Source: Thiohalobacter sp. (GTDB taxonomy: Bacteria; Pseudomonadota; Gammaproteobacteria; Thiohalobacterales; Thiohalobacteraceae). From it: a stretch of DNA of 15,318 nucleotides. Positions 1 through 7,905 of this stretch are shown piece after piece. The DNA is taken from the NCBI GenBank assembly GCA_027030825.1, contig JALVEM010000075.1, forward strand, positions 1 to 15,318. Direction: 5' to 3'. The position numbers were made by a program, and so were the translations under genes. The notes beneath the pieces are model-generated. The model was not told where the DNA came from, did not search any database, and saw nothing but the letters and a program-made list of their open reading frames with translations. How positions within the stretch are numbered: position 1 is the stretch's first letter; each line of letters starts with the position of its first letter.

Positions 1-1057
1 GGCGGTTGATGTCGTCGGCCTGGCGCAGCACCTTGATGTCGGGATGGCGGCGGATGACGCCGGTCGCGGAGCAGGGCGCATCCAGCAGGATGCGATCGAA
101 GGGCACGCCGTCCCACCAGGTCTCGGGCCGGGCGGCGTCCGCGACACGCACTTCGGCTCCGAGTCCCAGCCGCTTCAGGGTGTGCTCGATGCCGCTGGCG
201 CGCTCGGGGTCGCGGTCGAGCGCGACCAGCGTCGCCAGCTCCGGCTGGATCTCGAGCAGGTGCGCGGCCTTGCCGCCCGGCGCGGCGCAGGCGTCGAGCA
301 CCCGCTCGCCGGGCTGCGGGTCGAGCAGGCGGGCGGCGAGCTGGGCCGCCACGTCCTGTACCGAACAGAACCCTTCTTCGAAGCCCGGCAGGCGTTCCAC
401 CGGCACGGGTTGCGGCAGCCAGAGCGCATCGGGGTAGTCGGGCAACGGGCGCGCCTCGATGCCGGCCGCCTCCAGCCTGTCCCGACAGGCCTCGGGCGTC
501 GTCCGCCGGCGGTTGACGCGCAGAAACAGCGGCGGCGGGGCGTCGTTGCCCGCGAGTATGGCCTGCCACTGCGCCGGCCAGTCGGCACGCAGCCGCTCGA
601 TGAACCAGCGCGGGTGGTTCCAGGCCACCTCCTCGTTCTCCCGGGCCAGCGTTGCCAGAAGCCGCTCGCCCTCGCGCTGGAAGCGGCGCAGCACGGCGTT
701 GACCAGGCCGGCGGCCCAGGGCCGGCCGCTGGCGCGGACGGCCTCCACCGTGGCATGAATGGCGGCGTGCGGGGCGACCTCGAGGGCGGCGAGCTGTTCG
801 AAGCCGATCAGCAGCAGCGCCTCGATGATGCGGTCGCGGGCCTTCGGGCGACGTTTCAGCAGGCGCTGCAGCAGAGGGCGGTAGCGGAACAGATGACGCA
901 GGGTGCCGTAGAGCAGGGCCTGGGCGAGGGGGCGGTCGCGCGGGTCGAGGGGCTCGAGGCCCGCGGGCAGCAGGCGGGCCAGCGATTCTCCCTTCTCGAG
1001 GACGCGCAGCAGCAGGCGGGCGGTGACCAGGCGCAGCTCGGCCCCGGCCTCAGCCAA
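1..1057 (-). CDS. rsmB: 16S rRNA (cytosine-967 C5)-methyltransferase RsmB, 3' end missing at window edge
   Basis: SAM-dependent enzyme that methylates C967 of 16S rRNA in the cytoplasm. I translated the minus strand directly. The N-terminal part is the helical NusB-like RNA-binding domain (for example the segment reading YGTLRHLFRYRPLLQRLL). It is followed by the RsmB/NOP methyltransferase core: GFEEGFCSVQDVAAQ, the SAM-binding motif VLDACAAPGGKAAHLLE, and motif IV DAPCSATGVIRRHPDIK. The catalytic cysteine of motif VI lies beyond base 1, so the C-terminus is absent. The likely start is TTG at 1057-1055: GGAG sits about 10 bases upstream, no ATG start is available in this frame, and the protein begins LAEAGAELRLVTARLLL as the family does. 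It overlaps the fmt stop by 8 bases, which implies translational coupling. Identity is secure; the start is less so. Confidence 0.95.
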   Translation of the reverse strand, partial: MAEAGAELRLVTARLLLRVLEKGESLARLLPAGLEPLDPRDRPLAQALLYGTLRHLFRYRPLLQRLLKRRPKARDRIIEALLLIGFEQLAALEVAPHAAIHATVEAVRASGRPWAAGLVNAVLRRFQREGERLLATLARENEEVAWNHPRWFIERLRADWPAQWQAILAGNDAPPPLFLRVNRRRTTPEACRDRLEAAGIEARPLPDYPDALWLPQPVPVERLPGFEEGFCSVQDVAAQLAARLLDPQPGERVLDACAAPGGKAAHLLEIQPELATLVALDRDPERASGIEHTLKRLGLGAEVRVADAARPETWWDGVPFDRILLDAPCSATGVIRRHPDIKVLRQADDINR

Positions 1058-1979
1058 GGCGCACGCCCTCCAGGGGGCGGGCATTGGCGAGATCACGCCC
1101 GTGGATGCGGCGGCCCCCGGGCAGCTGGACCTCGGTCAGGGTCAGGCAGCCGTCCCCGGTGCGCACGGTCACGCCGCGGCGGTCGGCGCCGACCACCTCG
1201 CCGGGTTCGGCTTCGGCCGGGCAGGACTCGGCGGGTTCGGCCCGCCAGATGCGCAGGGTTTCCTCGCCCAGGCGGGTCCAGGCCACCGGCCAGGGATTGA
1301 AGGCGCGGATGGCGCGCAGGAGGCGGTCGGCATCCTGCCGCCAGTCGAGCTCGGCCTCCTGCTTGCTGAGCTTGCCGGCATAGGTGGCGGCTGCCTCGTC
1401 CTGGGGTTCGGGCTCGAGGGCGCCCGAGAGGATCTCGTCGAGCCGTTCCGCGAGCAGGGACTTGCCGAGCGCCGCCAGCCGGTCGTGGAGTTCGCCGGCG
1501 GTCTCGGTCGCGCCGATCGGAAGGGCCGCCTGGGCCAGCATGGGGCCGGTGTCGAGCCCTTCCTCCATCTGCATCAGCGTGATCCCGGTTTCACGATCGC
1601 CGGCCAGGATGGCGCGCTGGATGGGCGCGGCGCCCCGCCAGCGCGGCAGCAGCGAGGCATGGACGTTGACGCAGCCGCGCTTCGGGATCTCCAGCACCTC
1701 GCGCGGCAGCAGCAGCCCGTAGGCGGTGACCACCATCAGGTCGGGGCGGTAGGCCGCCAGTCGCCGCACGGCTTCCGGGTCGCGCAGGCTCTTCGGCTGT
1801 TCCACCGGCACCCCGGCCGCGAGCGCCAGGCGCTTGACCGGGCTGGGCGTCAGCCGGCGCCCGCGGCCGGCTGGCCGGTCGGGCTGGGTGTAGACGGCCA
1901 CCAGGTCGTGCGGACTCTCGAGCAGGGCCTCGAGCGAGGGGACGGCGAACTCGGGGGTTCCGGCGAAGACGAGTCTCAA
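1050..1979 (-). CDS. fmt: methionyl-tRNA formyltransferase
   Basis: Transfers a formyl group from 10-formyltetrahydrofolate to Met-tRNA(fMet), giving the initiator tRNA. The protein has 309 residues, the usual length. It opens MRLVFAGTPEFAVPSLEAL. The N-terminal formyltransferase domain (about 1-205) carries the catalytic trio expected of the family: N105 and H107 in VNVHASLLPRWRGAAPIQ, and D143 in MQMEEGLDTGPML. The C-terminal part (about 206-309) is the OB-like tRNA-binding domain, with FNPWPVAWT early in it. It lies 9 bases downstream of def and overlaps rsmB, so the three genes form a tight def-fmt-rsmB operon, as in many gammaproteobacteria. Pairing with def is functionally coherent, because one enzyme adds the formyl group that the other removes. 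Confidence 0.97.
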   Translation of the reverse strand: MRLVFAGTPEFAVPSLEALLESPHDLVAVYTQPDRPAGRGRRLTPSPVKRLALAAGVPVEQPKSLRDPEAVRRLAAYRPDLMVVTAYGLLLPREVLEIPKRGCVNVHASLLPRWRGAAPIQRAILAGDRETGITLMQMEEGLDTGPMLAQAALPIGATETAGELHDRLAALGKSLLAERLDEILSGALEPEPQDEAAATYAGKLSKQEAELDWRQDADRLLRAIRAFNPWPVAWTRLGEETLRIWRAEPAESCPAEAEPGEVVGADRRGVTVRTGDGCLTLTEVQLPGGRRIHGRDLANARPLEGVRLG

Positions 1980-1988
1980 GGGCGTGGC

Positions 1989-2528
1989 TCAGATGACGGG
2001 CTCGGCCTGGCGGGCCGGTGTGGCGGGCGACTGCTGGCGCCGGGCCTTCTCCAGCTTCTTGCGGATGCGCTGGCGCTTGAGGTTGGAGAGATAGTCGACG
2101 AACAGCTTGCCGTCGAGGTGGTCGATCTCGTGCTGGATGCACACGGCCAGCAGGCCGTCGGCCTCGGCCTCGAAGGGCTCCCCCTCCAGGTCCTGGGCCC
2201 GGTAGCGGATGCGCTCCGCGCGCCGGACCTTTTCGTAGATGCCGGGCACGGACAGGCAGCCCTCGTCCATCTCTTCGACGCCCTCGCGGGAGAGGATCTC
2301 GGGATTGATCAGCACCAGGGGCTGGTTGCGGTCCTCGCTGATGTCGATCACGATGACACGCCTGTGCACGTCCACCTGGGTGGCGGCCAGACCGATGCCC
2401 GGCGCGGCGTACATGGTTTCGAACATGTCCCCGACCAGTTTCTTCAGGTCGTCGTCGAACTCGGTCACCGGAAGGGCGCGCTTGCGCAGCCGGGGATCGG
2501 GGAAATGGAGGATCTCGAGCCTGGCCAT
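1989..2528 (-). CDS. def: peptide deformylase
   Basis: Metalloenzyme that removes the N-formyl group from nascent proteins at the ribosome. The protein has 179 residues, within the family range. All three signature motifs are visible: GIGLAATQ (res 44-51), EGCLSVP with metal ligand C91, and QHEIDHLDG with ligands H133 and H137 and catalytic E134. The C-terminal tail (about 150-179) is basic, then Ala/Pro/Gln-rich, and would sit near the ribosome. The ATG at 2528 has GAGG five bases upstream on the minus strand. It is the first gene of the def-fmt-rsmB unit and is divergent from the LysM gene, as in related genomes. It appears fully functional. Confidence 0.97.
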   Translation of the reverse strand: MARLEILHFPDPRLRKRALPVTEFDDDLKKLVGDMFETMYAAPGIGLAATQVDVHRRVIVIDISEDRNQPLVLINPEILSREGVEEMDEGCLSVPGIYEKVRRAERIRYRAQDLEGEPFEAEADGLLAVCIQHEIDHLDGKLFVDYLSNLKRQRIRKKLEKARRQQSPATPARQAEPVI

Positions 2529-2704
2529 GTGTGCCTCGTCACAAATCCGGGCGGGGATGCGGATTTTCTTTCAACGCCCTGTCGATATTGCTAAAGTACC
2601 GCTCCCTGAGCGCGATAATAAGGATGTCGCGCCCGCTTTTCCACCCGGGAAAGGTCGGGGATTGGCCGGTCCGTGCCGGCCACCGCTTTGCAAAGGGAAT
2701 GCAG
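2529..2704. other. divergent intergenic region between def and the LysM gene
   Basis: This 176-base gap must hold the promoters for both divergent units. It is locally more AT-rich than its surroundings (about 2560-2620). On the plus strand GATAAT at 2614-2619 resembles a -10 hexamer, but the nearest -35-like hexamer, TTGCTA at 2588-2593, is 20 bases away, which is too far for a confident sigma-70 call. On the minus strand TTGAAA (complement of about 2569-2574) could be a -35, with no good -10 at the right distance. I see no clear operator or RNA element. Confidence 0.35.
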
Positions 2705-3730
2705 ATGATCAGGAAATTGCTCGCCTTGCTGTTGGCCGCCCTGCTGGCCTGGCCGGTCTGGGCCGGGGATGTGGTGCTCAATCCGGACCATCCCGAACGC
2801 TATGTCGTGAAGAGGGGGGACACCCTCTGGGACATCTCGAAGCGCTTCCTCCGGGATCCCTGGCTGTGGCCGGAGATCTGGTACGTCAATCCCCAGATCG
2901 AGAATCCCCACCTGATCTATCCGGGCGACGTGATCTATCTGACCTGGGTGGACGGCAGGCCGCAGCTCAGGCTGCAGCGCGGCGGCGGACACCCGACCGT
3001 GAAGCTGTCCCCGCGCATCCGCGTCGAGCCGATCCGGCAGGCCATACCGGCCATCCCCGTCGACGCCATCCGGCAGTTCCTGAGCCGGCCGCTGGTCGTG
3101 GGCGAGCAGGACATGGCCCGGGCGGCCTATGTGGTGGCCTCGCCCGACGAGCACATCGTGACCGGCGCGGGTGACCGCGTCTACGCCCGCGGCATCGACC
3201 CCGACCATGGCCGCTACGACCTCTTCGAGCCCGGCGATCCCTACGTGGATCCGGTGACGGGTGAAGTGCTGGGCTATGCCGCGGAGTTTCGCGGTTCGGC
3301 CAGCGTGGAACGGTTCGGCGATCCGGCCACGCTGCGGCTCGAGCGCACCACCCGCGAGGTGGCCATCGGCGACCGGCTGCTGCCGCAGAACACCGAGGAG
3401 CTCAGCGCCAGCTTCTTCCCGCACGCGCCGAAGGACGCCATCGAGGGGCAGATCATCTCGGTGATGGACGGCGTCTCGCAGATCGGCCAGTATCAGGTGG
3501 TGGTCATCAACCGGGGCGCCCGGGAGGGGCTCGAACCCGGCCACGTGCTGCGCGTGCTGCAGGCGGGTGCGGAGATCGAGGACCCGGTGGCCGGCGGCAA
3601 GGTGCGGCTGCCGGACGAGGAGGCCGGGCTGCTGCTGGTGTTCCGGACCTTCGACAAGGTGAGTTTCGGCCTGGTCATGGAAGCCGTGCGCCCCATGCAC
3701 GTGCTGGACAAGGTGGCCGCCCCCGAATGA
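2705..3730 (+). CDS. secreted LysM-domain protein encoded next to dprA
   Basis: Probable periplasmic peptidoglycan-binding protein of the LysM family commonly found beside def and dprA in gammaproteobacteria; its precise role is not established. A Sec signal peptide is clear (MIRKLLALLLAALLAWPVWA, about res 1-20). It is followed by one LysM motif at about res 33-79, opening YVVKRGDTLWDISKRFL and ending NPHLIYPGDVIYLTW. The rest (about 80-341) shows no catalytic signature I recognise and ends in a conserved-looking segment (LVFRTFDKVSFGLVM). I chose ATG 2705 over ATG 2699 because AAAGGGA (2692-2698) abuts 2699 but is well spaced from 2705. Frame-compatible codons further upstream would add an unlikely Arg/Ser-rich leader before the signal peptide. 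Length is 341 residues, typical for this family. Confidence 0.85.
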   Translation: MIRKLLALLLAALLAWPVWAGDVVLNPDHPERYVVKRGDTLWDISKRFLRDPWLWPEIWYVNPQIENPHLIYPGDVIYLTWVDGRPQLRLQRGGGHPTVKLSPRIRVEPIRQAIPAIPVDAIRQFLSRPLVVGEQDMARAAYVVASPDEHIVTGAGDRVYARGIDPDHGRYDLFEPGDPYVDPVTGEVLGYAAEFRGSASVERFGDPATLRLERTTREVAIGDRLLPQNTEELSASFFPHAPKDAIEGQIISVMDGVSQIGQYQVVVINRGAREGLEPGHVLRVLQAGAEIEDPVAGGKVRLPDEEAGLLLVFRTFDKVSFGLVMEAVRPMHVLDKVAAPE

Positions 3731-3750
3731 CCTCGATCCACGGGATTGTC

Positions 3751-3779
3751 CGAAGGGCCCGGTTCTGCCGGGCCCTTCG
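3751..3779 (+). terminator. strong GC-rich hairpin after the LysM gene
   Basis: A perfect 12-bp inverted repeat (CGAAGGGCCCGG / CCGGGCCCTTCG) with a 5-base loop starts 20 bases after the LysM stop codon. No T-run follows, so it is either an imperfect intrinsic terminator or an mRNA-stabilising hairpin that lets some transcription pass into dprA. Confidence 0.55.
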
Positions 3780-3809
3780 CGTATGAGAACGGGAAGGCAA
3801 CATACCGTC

Positions 3810-4901
3810 ATGGAGGAGCTGGCCGCCTGGCTGCATCTGGCCCTGTCGCCGGGCATCGGTCCCCGCGCGCTGCTCGAGGCCGCCGGTGAGGCGCCGGATG
3901 TCGCGGCGCTGGTGGCGGCGCCGCCGCCGGCCCTGCGCGAGGCCCTGGCGGCCGTGGATCCGGCGGCGGTCGAGGCCGCCCTGGCCTGGGCGCAGGCACC
4001 GGACCACCACCTGCTGCACTGGCACCATCCCGACTATCCCCCGCTGTTGCGCGAGCTGCCCGACCCGCCGCTGGTGCTGTGGGTGACAGGAGATCCCGGC
4101 CTGCTCTCCCTGCCGCAGGTGGCCATCGTGGGCAGCCGGCATCCGACCCGCGACGGCCTCCGCAACGCCCGGGCCTTCGCCGCGCATCTGGCCGCGGCCG
4201 GACTCGTCGTCACCAGCGGTCTGGCCATGGGCATCGACGGCGCCGCCCATGCGGGCGCCCTCGAGGCCGGCCGCACCCTGGCCGTCATGGGTACCGGCAT
4301 CGACCGCATCTATCCCGCCCGGCACCGGGCACTGGCGCACCGCATCGTGGATGCCGGCGGGGCGCTGGTCTCGGAATTCCCGCCCGGCACGCCGCCCAGG
4401 GGCGGGCATTTCCCGCGCCGCAACCGGATCATCAGCGGGCTCGCCCTGGGCACGCTGGTGGTGGAGGCGGCACTGCAGTCCGGCTCGCTGATCACGGCCC
4501 GGCTGGCCGCCGAGCAGGGGCGGGAGGTATTCGCCATCCCGGGTTCCATCCACAATCCGCTCGCGCGCGGCTGTCACCGCCTGATCCGGGAAGGCGCCAA
4601 GCTGGTCGAGACCGGGCAGGACATCGTCGAGGAGCTCGGCGCCCTGCTGGGCGGGCTGGCGGAGCCGGAGCGGACGACGGCATCGGCATCGGAATCGCCG
4701 ACCACAGGGCGGGCCGAGGCGGCGGAATTGACCGCGGAACAGAAACAACTGCTTGATTTCATTGGATATGATCCGGTTTCCATCGACGAGCTGGTGGTTT
4801 TGAGCGGATTGACGCCCGAGGCGCTTTCCTCCATGCTGCTCATCCTGGAACTGGAAGGATGCGTGGTCGCGCATCCCGGTGGGCGCTATGCCCGCGCCTG
4901 A
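3810..4901 (+). CDS. dprA: DNA-processing protein DprA (Smf)
   Basis: Binds incoming single-stranded DNA during natural transformation and loads RecA; cytoplasmic. Three regions are visible: an N-terminal helical domain (about 1-60), the Rossmann-like DprA core (about 70-270) and a C-terminal winged-helix domain (about 308-360). Core signatures include VAIVGSR (res 104-110), SGLAMGIDGAAH (136-147), GTGIDRIYP, FPRRNRIISGL (201-211) and QSGSLITARLA. I chose ATG 3810, preceded by GGGAAGG at 3791-3797. An in-frame ATG at 3783 would add nine residues, but it lies at the foot of the preceding hairpin with no ribosome-binding site. The predicted 363 residues match the family. A Ser/Thr/Glu-rich linker (about 285-305) precedes the winged helix. 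The gene is intact, but competence cannot be inferred from dprA alone, since most bacteria carry it. Confidence 0.96.
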   Translation: MEELAAWLHLALSPGIGPRALLEAAGEAPDVAALVAAPPPALREALAAVDPAAVEAALAWAQAPDHHLLHWHHPDYPPLLRELPDPPLVLWVTGDPGLLSLPQVAIVGSRHPTRDGLRNARAFAAHLAAAGLVVTSGLAMGIDGAAHAGALEAGRTLAVMGTGIDRIYPARHRALAHRIVDAGGALVSEFPPGTPPRGGHFPRRNRIISGLALGTLVVEAALQSGSLITARLAAEQGREVFAIPGSIHNPLARGCHRLIREGAKLVETGQDIVEELGALLGGLAEPERTTASASESPTTGRAEAAELTAEQKQLLDFIGYDPVSIDELVVLSGLTPEALSSMLLILELEGCVVAHPGGRYARA

Positions 4902-4917
4902 GAATCGAGGTAACGAA

Positions 4918-5397
4918 GTGAAAGAAAGCATGCTCGACGTGCTGCTCTATCTGTTCGAGAACTACTACATGGACGAGGAGACGGAGCAGCGCCCCGACCG
5001 GCAATCCCTGCAGAGCGAGCTTCTGGAGGCGGGCTTCGACCGTCAGGAGATCGACAAGTCCTTCGCCTGGCTCGACAGCCTTGCCCAGTACCGCCATTCG
5101 GGCATTCCCGCCCTGGAGACCGCGCAGGCGATCCGCGTCCACACGCGGCTCGAGCGCGAGCGGCTGGACGTGGATGCCCGGGGTTTCCTCATGTTTCTCG
5201 AGCAGATCGGCATTCTGGATCCGGCCACCCGGGAGCTCATCCTGGACCGGGTGATGGCGCTCGACACCGACGAGGTGGATCTGGAACAGCTGAAGTGGAT
5301 CATCCTCATGGTGCTGTTCAACCAGCCGGGCCAGGAAGCGGCCTACGCCTGGATGGAGGACCTGGTGTTCGAGGAGCCGGGCGCGCGGGTGCACTAG
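4918..5397 (+). CDS. smg: Smg protein (DUF494 family)
   Basis: Small cytoplasmic protein of the Smg/DUF494 family, conserved beside dprA in beta- and gammaproteobacteria; its molecular role is not firmly known. The sequence matches the family along its length: LDVLLYLFENY near the N-terminus, ELLEAGFDRQEIDKSFAWL, a central RGFLMFLEQIGILD, and the near-invariant LKWIILMVLFNQPG before the end. The best start is GTG 4918 (GAGG at 4907-4910, 7-base spacing), giving 159 residues as expected. An ATG at 4930 would trim four residues, and an upstream ATG at 4879 would overlap dprA and add an unrelated leader. It starts 16 bases after dprA, so the two are surely co-transcribed. Confidence 0.93.
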   Translation: MKESMLDVLLYLFENYYMDEETEQRPDRQSLQSELLEAGFDRQEIDKSFAWLDSLAQYRHSGIPALETAQAIRVHTRLERERLDVDARGFLMFLEQIGILDPATRELILDRVMALDTDEVDLEQLKWIILMVLFNQPGQEAAYAWMEDLVFEEPGARVH

Positions 5398-5420
5398 CCC
5401 GCAGCCGGTTCACGTCCCGC

Positions 5421-5438
5421 GCCGGGACCGGTCCCGGC
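5421..5438. repeat. perfect 18-base palindrome between smg and topA
   Basis: GCCGGGACC followed by its exact reverse complement GGTCCCGGC, in the 88-base gap between smg and topA. As RNA it can form a 7-bp GC stem with a CCGG loop. No T-run follows. It could be a weak attenuator or a stabilising hairpin; a protein-binding site is possible but unsupported. Confidence 0.45.
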
Positions 5439-5485
5439 ATTCCTCCCGTCCCGTACGCGGAGCATCCCCGGAAGACGACGACCGC

Positions 5486-7786
5486 ATGAGCAAGCAACTC
5501 GTCATCGTGGAATCGCCTGCCAAGGCGAAGACCATCAAGAAGTATCTCGGCCGCGGCTTCGAGGTCATGGCCTCCTATGGCCATGTGCGCGATCTCGTGC
5601 CCAAGAGCGGCGCGGTCGACCCCGAGCACGACTTCGCGATGAAGTACGAGATCATCGAGAAGAACGCCCGCCACGTCGACGCCATCGCCAGGGCGATGCG
5701 CAGGTCCGACACCCTGCTGCTCGCCACCGACCCGGACCGCGAGGGCGAGGCCATCTCCTGGCACCTCTCCGAGCTGCTGCGCGAACGGGGCGTGCTCGAG
5801 GGCAAGGACGTGCGGCGGGTGGTGTTCCACGAGATCACGAAACGCGCCATCCAGGAGGCAGTGGAGCATCCGCGCGAGCTGTCGATGGATCTGGTCAACG
5901 CCCAGCAGGCCCGCCGGGCGCTGGACTATCTGGTGGGCTTCAATCTCTCGCCGCTTCTGTGGAAGAAGATCCGCCGCGGGCTGTCGGCCGGCCGGGTGCA
6001 GAGCCCCGCCCTGCGTCTCATCGTCGAGCGCGAGGAAGAGATCGAGCGCTTCGAGCCGCGCGAGTACTGGACCCTCGACGCCCTGCTCGAGAAGGAAGGC
6101 CAGGAGTTCAGCGCGCGCCTGACCCACTGGGAAGGGAAGAAGCTGGGCCAGTTCGACATCGGTGACGAGGCCCGGGCCCGGGCGATCGCCGACGCCGTCC
6201 GCCAGGCCGCCGAAGGCCGTCTCGAGGTCGTCAAGGTCGAGCGCAAGCAGCGCCGCCGCAATCCGGCCGCCCCCTTCATCACCTCGACGCTGCAGCAGGA
6301 GGCCTCGCGCAAGCTGGGGTTCTCCGCCAACCGCACCATGCGTGTGGCCCAGCAGCTCTACGAGGGCATCGACATCGGCGAGGGCTCGGTCGGCCTCATC
6401 ACCTACATGCGGACCGATTCGGTCAATCTGGCGGCCGAGGCACTGGACGAGCTGCGTGCGCTGATCGCGGAGCGCTTCGGCAAGGAGAACCTGCCCGGCA
6501 AGCCGCGCACGTTCAAGACCCGGGCCAAGAACGCCCAGGAGGCGCACGAGGCCATTCGCCCCACCTCCGCCATGCGGACGCCGGAATCGCTCAAGCCCTG
6601 GCTGACCAGCGACCAGTTCAAACTCTATGACCTGATCTGGAAGCGCACGGTGGCCTGCCAGATGATCCACGCCACCATCGACACCGTGGGCGTGGACTTC
6701 CGCGCCGGCGAGGCCCTGTTCCGGGCCACCGGTTCCACCGTGGTCAAGCCCGGCTTCATGGCAGTCTATCAGGAGGGCGTCGACGAGAAGGCGAAGGACG
6801 AGCCCGACAACCGCCTGCTGCCCCCGCTCGAGGAAGGCGAGCAGGTGCCCGTGAAGGATCTGCGCACCGACCAGCACTTCACGGAGCCGCCGCCGCGATA
6901 CACCGAGGCCAGCCTGGTGCGCACCCTCGAGGAATACGGCATCGGCCGGCCCTCGACCTACGCCTCCATCATCTCCACCCTGCAGCAGCGCGGCTACGTG
7001 ACGCTGGAGAAACGCCGTTTCCAGCCCACCGACGTGGGGCGCATCGTGAGCCATTTCCTCACCGAGCACTTCACGCGCTATGTGGACTACGACTTCACCG
7101 CCACCCTCGAGGACGATCTCGACGAGATCGCCCGGGGCGAGCGCGAGTGGAAACCCCTGCTGCGCGAGTTCTGGGAGCCCTTCATCCGCCTGGTGAAGGA
7201 GAAGGAGGCCACCGTCACCCGGGCCGAGGTCACGACCGAGGCCCTGGACGAATGCTGTCCCGAGTGCGGCAGGCCCCTGCAGATCAAGCTCGGGCGGCGC
7301 GGTCGCTTCATCGGCTGTTCCGGCTATCCCGAGTGCGGCTACACCCGCAACGTGGGCGAGGCGGCCGAAGAGGCGAAGCCCGAGGTGCTCGAGGGCCGCT
7401 CCTGTCCCGAATGCGGCAGCGATCTCGTCATCCGCCGCGGGCGCTACGGCAAGTTCATCGGCTGCTCCAGCTATCCGGAATGCCGCTACATCGAGCCGCT
7501 GGAGAAGCCCGAGGACACCGGCGTGCCCTGCCCCGAGTGCGGCAAGGGCACCATGCTCAAGCGCCGCTCGCGCTCCGGCAAGATCTTCTATTCCTGCTCC
7601 ACCTATCCGGAATGCAAGTACGCGGTCTGGAACGAGCCGCTGGCCGAGCCCTGTCCGTCCTGCGACTGGCCGATGCTCACGCTCAAGACCACCAAACGGC
7701 GCGGCACCGAGAAGGTCTGTCCCCAGTGCCGCCACGCCGAGGCCGTCGAGCCGCCCGAGGCTCAGGCGGCGGCAGGCAACGAGTGA
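5486..7786 (+). CDS. topA: DNA topoisomerase I (type IA)
   Basis: Relaxes negatively supercoiled DNA by a transient 5'-phosphotyrosyl break in one strand. The 766-residue protein begins MSKQLVIVESPAKAKTIKKY. The Toprim domain (about 1-140) contains acidic E9 and the D82-P-D84-R-E86-G metal motif. The catalytic tyrosine is Y307 in GLITYMRTDSVN. A downstream core motif reads EYGIGRPSTYASII. The tail holds a run of cysteine pairs starting near residues 590, 640, 682 and 723 with a final pair near 745-748. The first three are canonical CPECG...GYPEC-type topoisomerase zinc ribbons and the fourth is a divergent C-x2-C...C-x2-C. ATG 5486 has GGAAG 11 bases upstream. It is shorter than the E. coli enzyme (865 residues), as in many relatives, but no catalytic part is missing. 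Confidence 0.97.
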   Translation: MSKQLVIVESPAKAKTIKKYLGRGFEVMASYGHVRDLVPKSGAVDPEHDFAMKYEIIEKNARHVDAIARAMRRSDTLLLATDPDREGEAISWHLSELLRERGVLEGKDVRRVVFHEITKRAIQEAVEHPRELSMDLVNAQQARRALDYLVGFNLSPLLWKKIRRGLSAGRVQSPALRLIVEREEEIERFEPREYWTLDALLEKEGQEFSARLTHWEGKKLGQFDIGDEARARAIADAVRQAAEGRLEVVKVERKQRRRNPAAPFITSTLQQEASRKLGFSANRTMRVAQQLYEGIDIGEGSVGLITYMRTDSVNLAAEALDELRALIAERFGKENLPGKPRTFKTRAKNAQEAHEAIRPTSAMRTPESLKPWLTSDQFKLYDLIWKRTVACQMIHATIDTVGVDFRAGEALFRATGSTVVKPGFMAVYQEGVDEKAKDEPDNRLLPPLEEGEQVPVKDLRTDQHFTEPPPRYTEASLVRTLEEYGIGRPSTYASIISTLQQRGYVTLEKRRFQPTDVGRIVSHFLTEHFTRYVDYDFTATLEDDLDEIARGEREWKPLLREFWEPFIRLVKEKEATVTRAEVTTEALDECCPECGRPLQIKLGRRGRFIGCSGYPECGYTRNVGEAAEEAKPEVLEGRSCPECGSDLVIRRGRYGKFIGCSSYPECRYIEPLEKPEDTGVPCPECGKGTMLKRRSRSGKIFYSCSTYPECKYAVWNEPLAEPCPSCDWPMLTLKTTKRRGTEKVCPQCRHAEAVEPPEAQAAAGNE

Positions 7787-7808
7787 CGCATTCCGGATCC
7801 GGTCGTTC

Positions 7809-7860
7809 GGGGCGGGAATGGCTCGTCTGCCGATGGTGGACGACACCGCCTTTCCGCCCC
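7809..7860 (+). terminator. long inverted repeat after topA, possible terminator
   Basis: GGGGCGGGAA (7809-7818) can pair with TTTCCGCCCC (7851-7860), 10 bp with one G-U pair. A nested TCGTC/GACGA stem (7823-7827 with 7839-7843) lies inside the loop. It sits between the topA stop and the nosZ regulatory box, the expected place to separate housekeeping transcription from the regulated nos unit. There is no T-tract, so an intrinsic terminator is only suggested. Confidence 0.35.
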
Positions 7861-7864
7861 GCCT

Positions 7865-7878
7865 TTGACCTGCATCAA
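7865..7878 (+). promoter_or_regulatory. FNR/DNR-type regulator binding site upstream of nosZ
   Basis: TTGACCTGCATCAA is a 14-base dyad that matches the TTGAY-N4-ATCAA anaerobox. The half-sites TTGAC and ATCAA differ from perfect dyad symmetry at a single position. CRP/FNR-superfamily activators (FNR, or the NO-responsive DNR/NNR type) bind such sites and commonly activate denitrification genes. Its centre (7871.5) is about 41 bases upstream of the start site predicted from the -10-like hexamer at 7900-7905, the class II activator geometry. The site alone cannot tell FNR from DNR. Confidence 0.85.
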
Positions 7879-7899
7879 GGTCGTCTCCGGCATATCCCA

Positions 7900-7905
7900 C
7901 ATACT
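7900..7905 (+). promoter_or_regulatory. candidate -10 element of the nosZ promoter
   Basis: CATACT matches TATAAT at four of six positions and lies 21 bases after the end of the FNR/DNR box, which would replace a -35 element. It predicts a transcription start near 7912 and a 5' leader of about 90 bases before the nosZ ATG. Hexamers shifted by two bases (TACTCT) are alternatives. Confidence 0.5.

Noticed and set aside
175..756. Minus-strand open frame of 193 codons inside rsmB
   Set aside because: Different frame from the verified RsmB reading. Composition is Arg/Pro/Ser/Ala-rich, as expected of out-of-frame GC-rich DNA.
44..1300. Long open frame on the plus strand, 418 codons
   Set aside because: Shadow of rsmB and fmt on the minus strand. 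Its product is low-complexity Gly/Ala/Arg/Gln and matches no family, whereas the opposite strand has full RsmB and Fmt motifs.
1023..2594. Plus-strand open frame of 523 codons
   Set aside because: Antisense to fmt and def, which carry all catalytic motifs; no recognisable domain in the product.
7792..7803. CCGGATCCGG palindrome just after topA
   Set aside because: A 10-base GC palindrome is expected by chance in DNA of this composition and has no partner or T-run.
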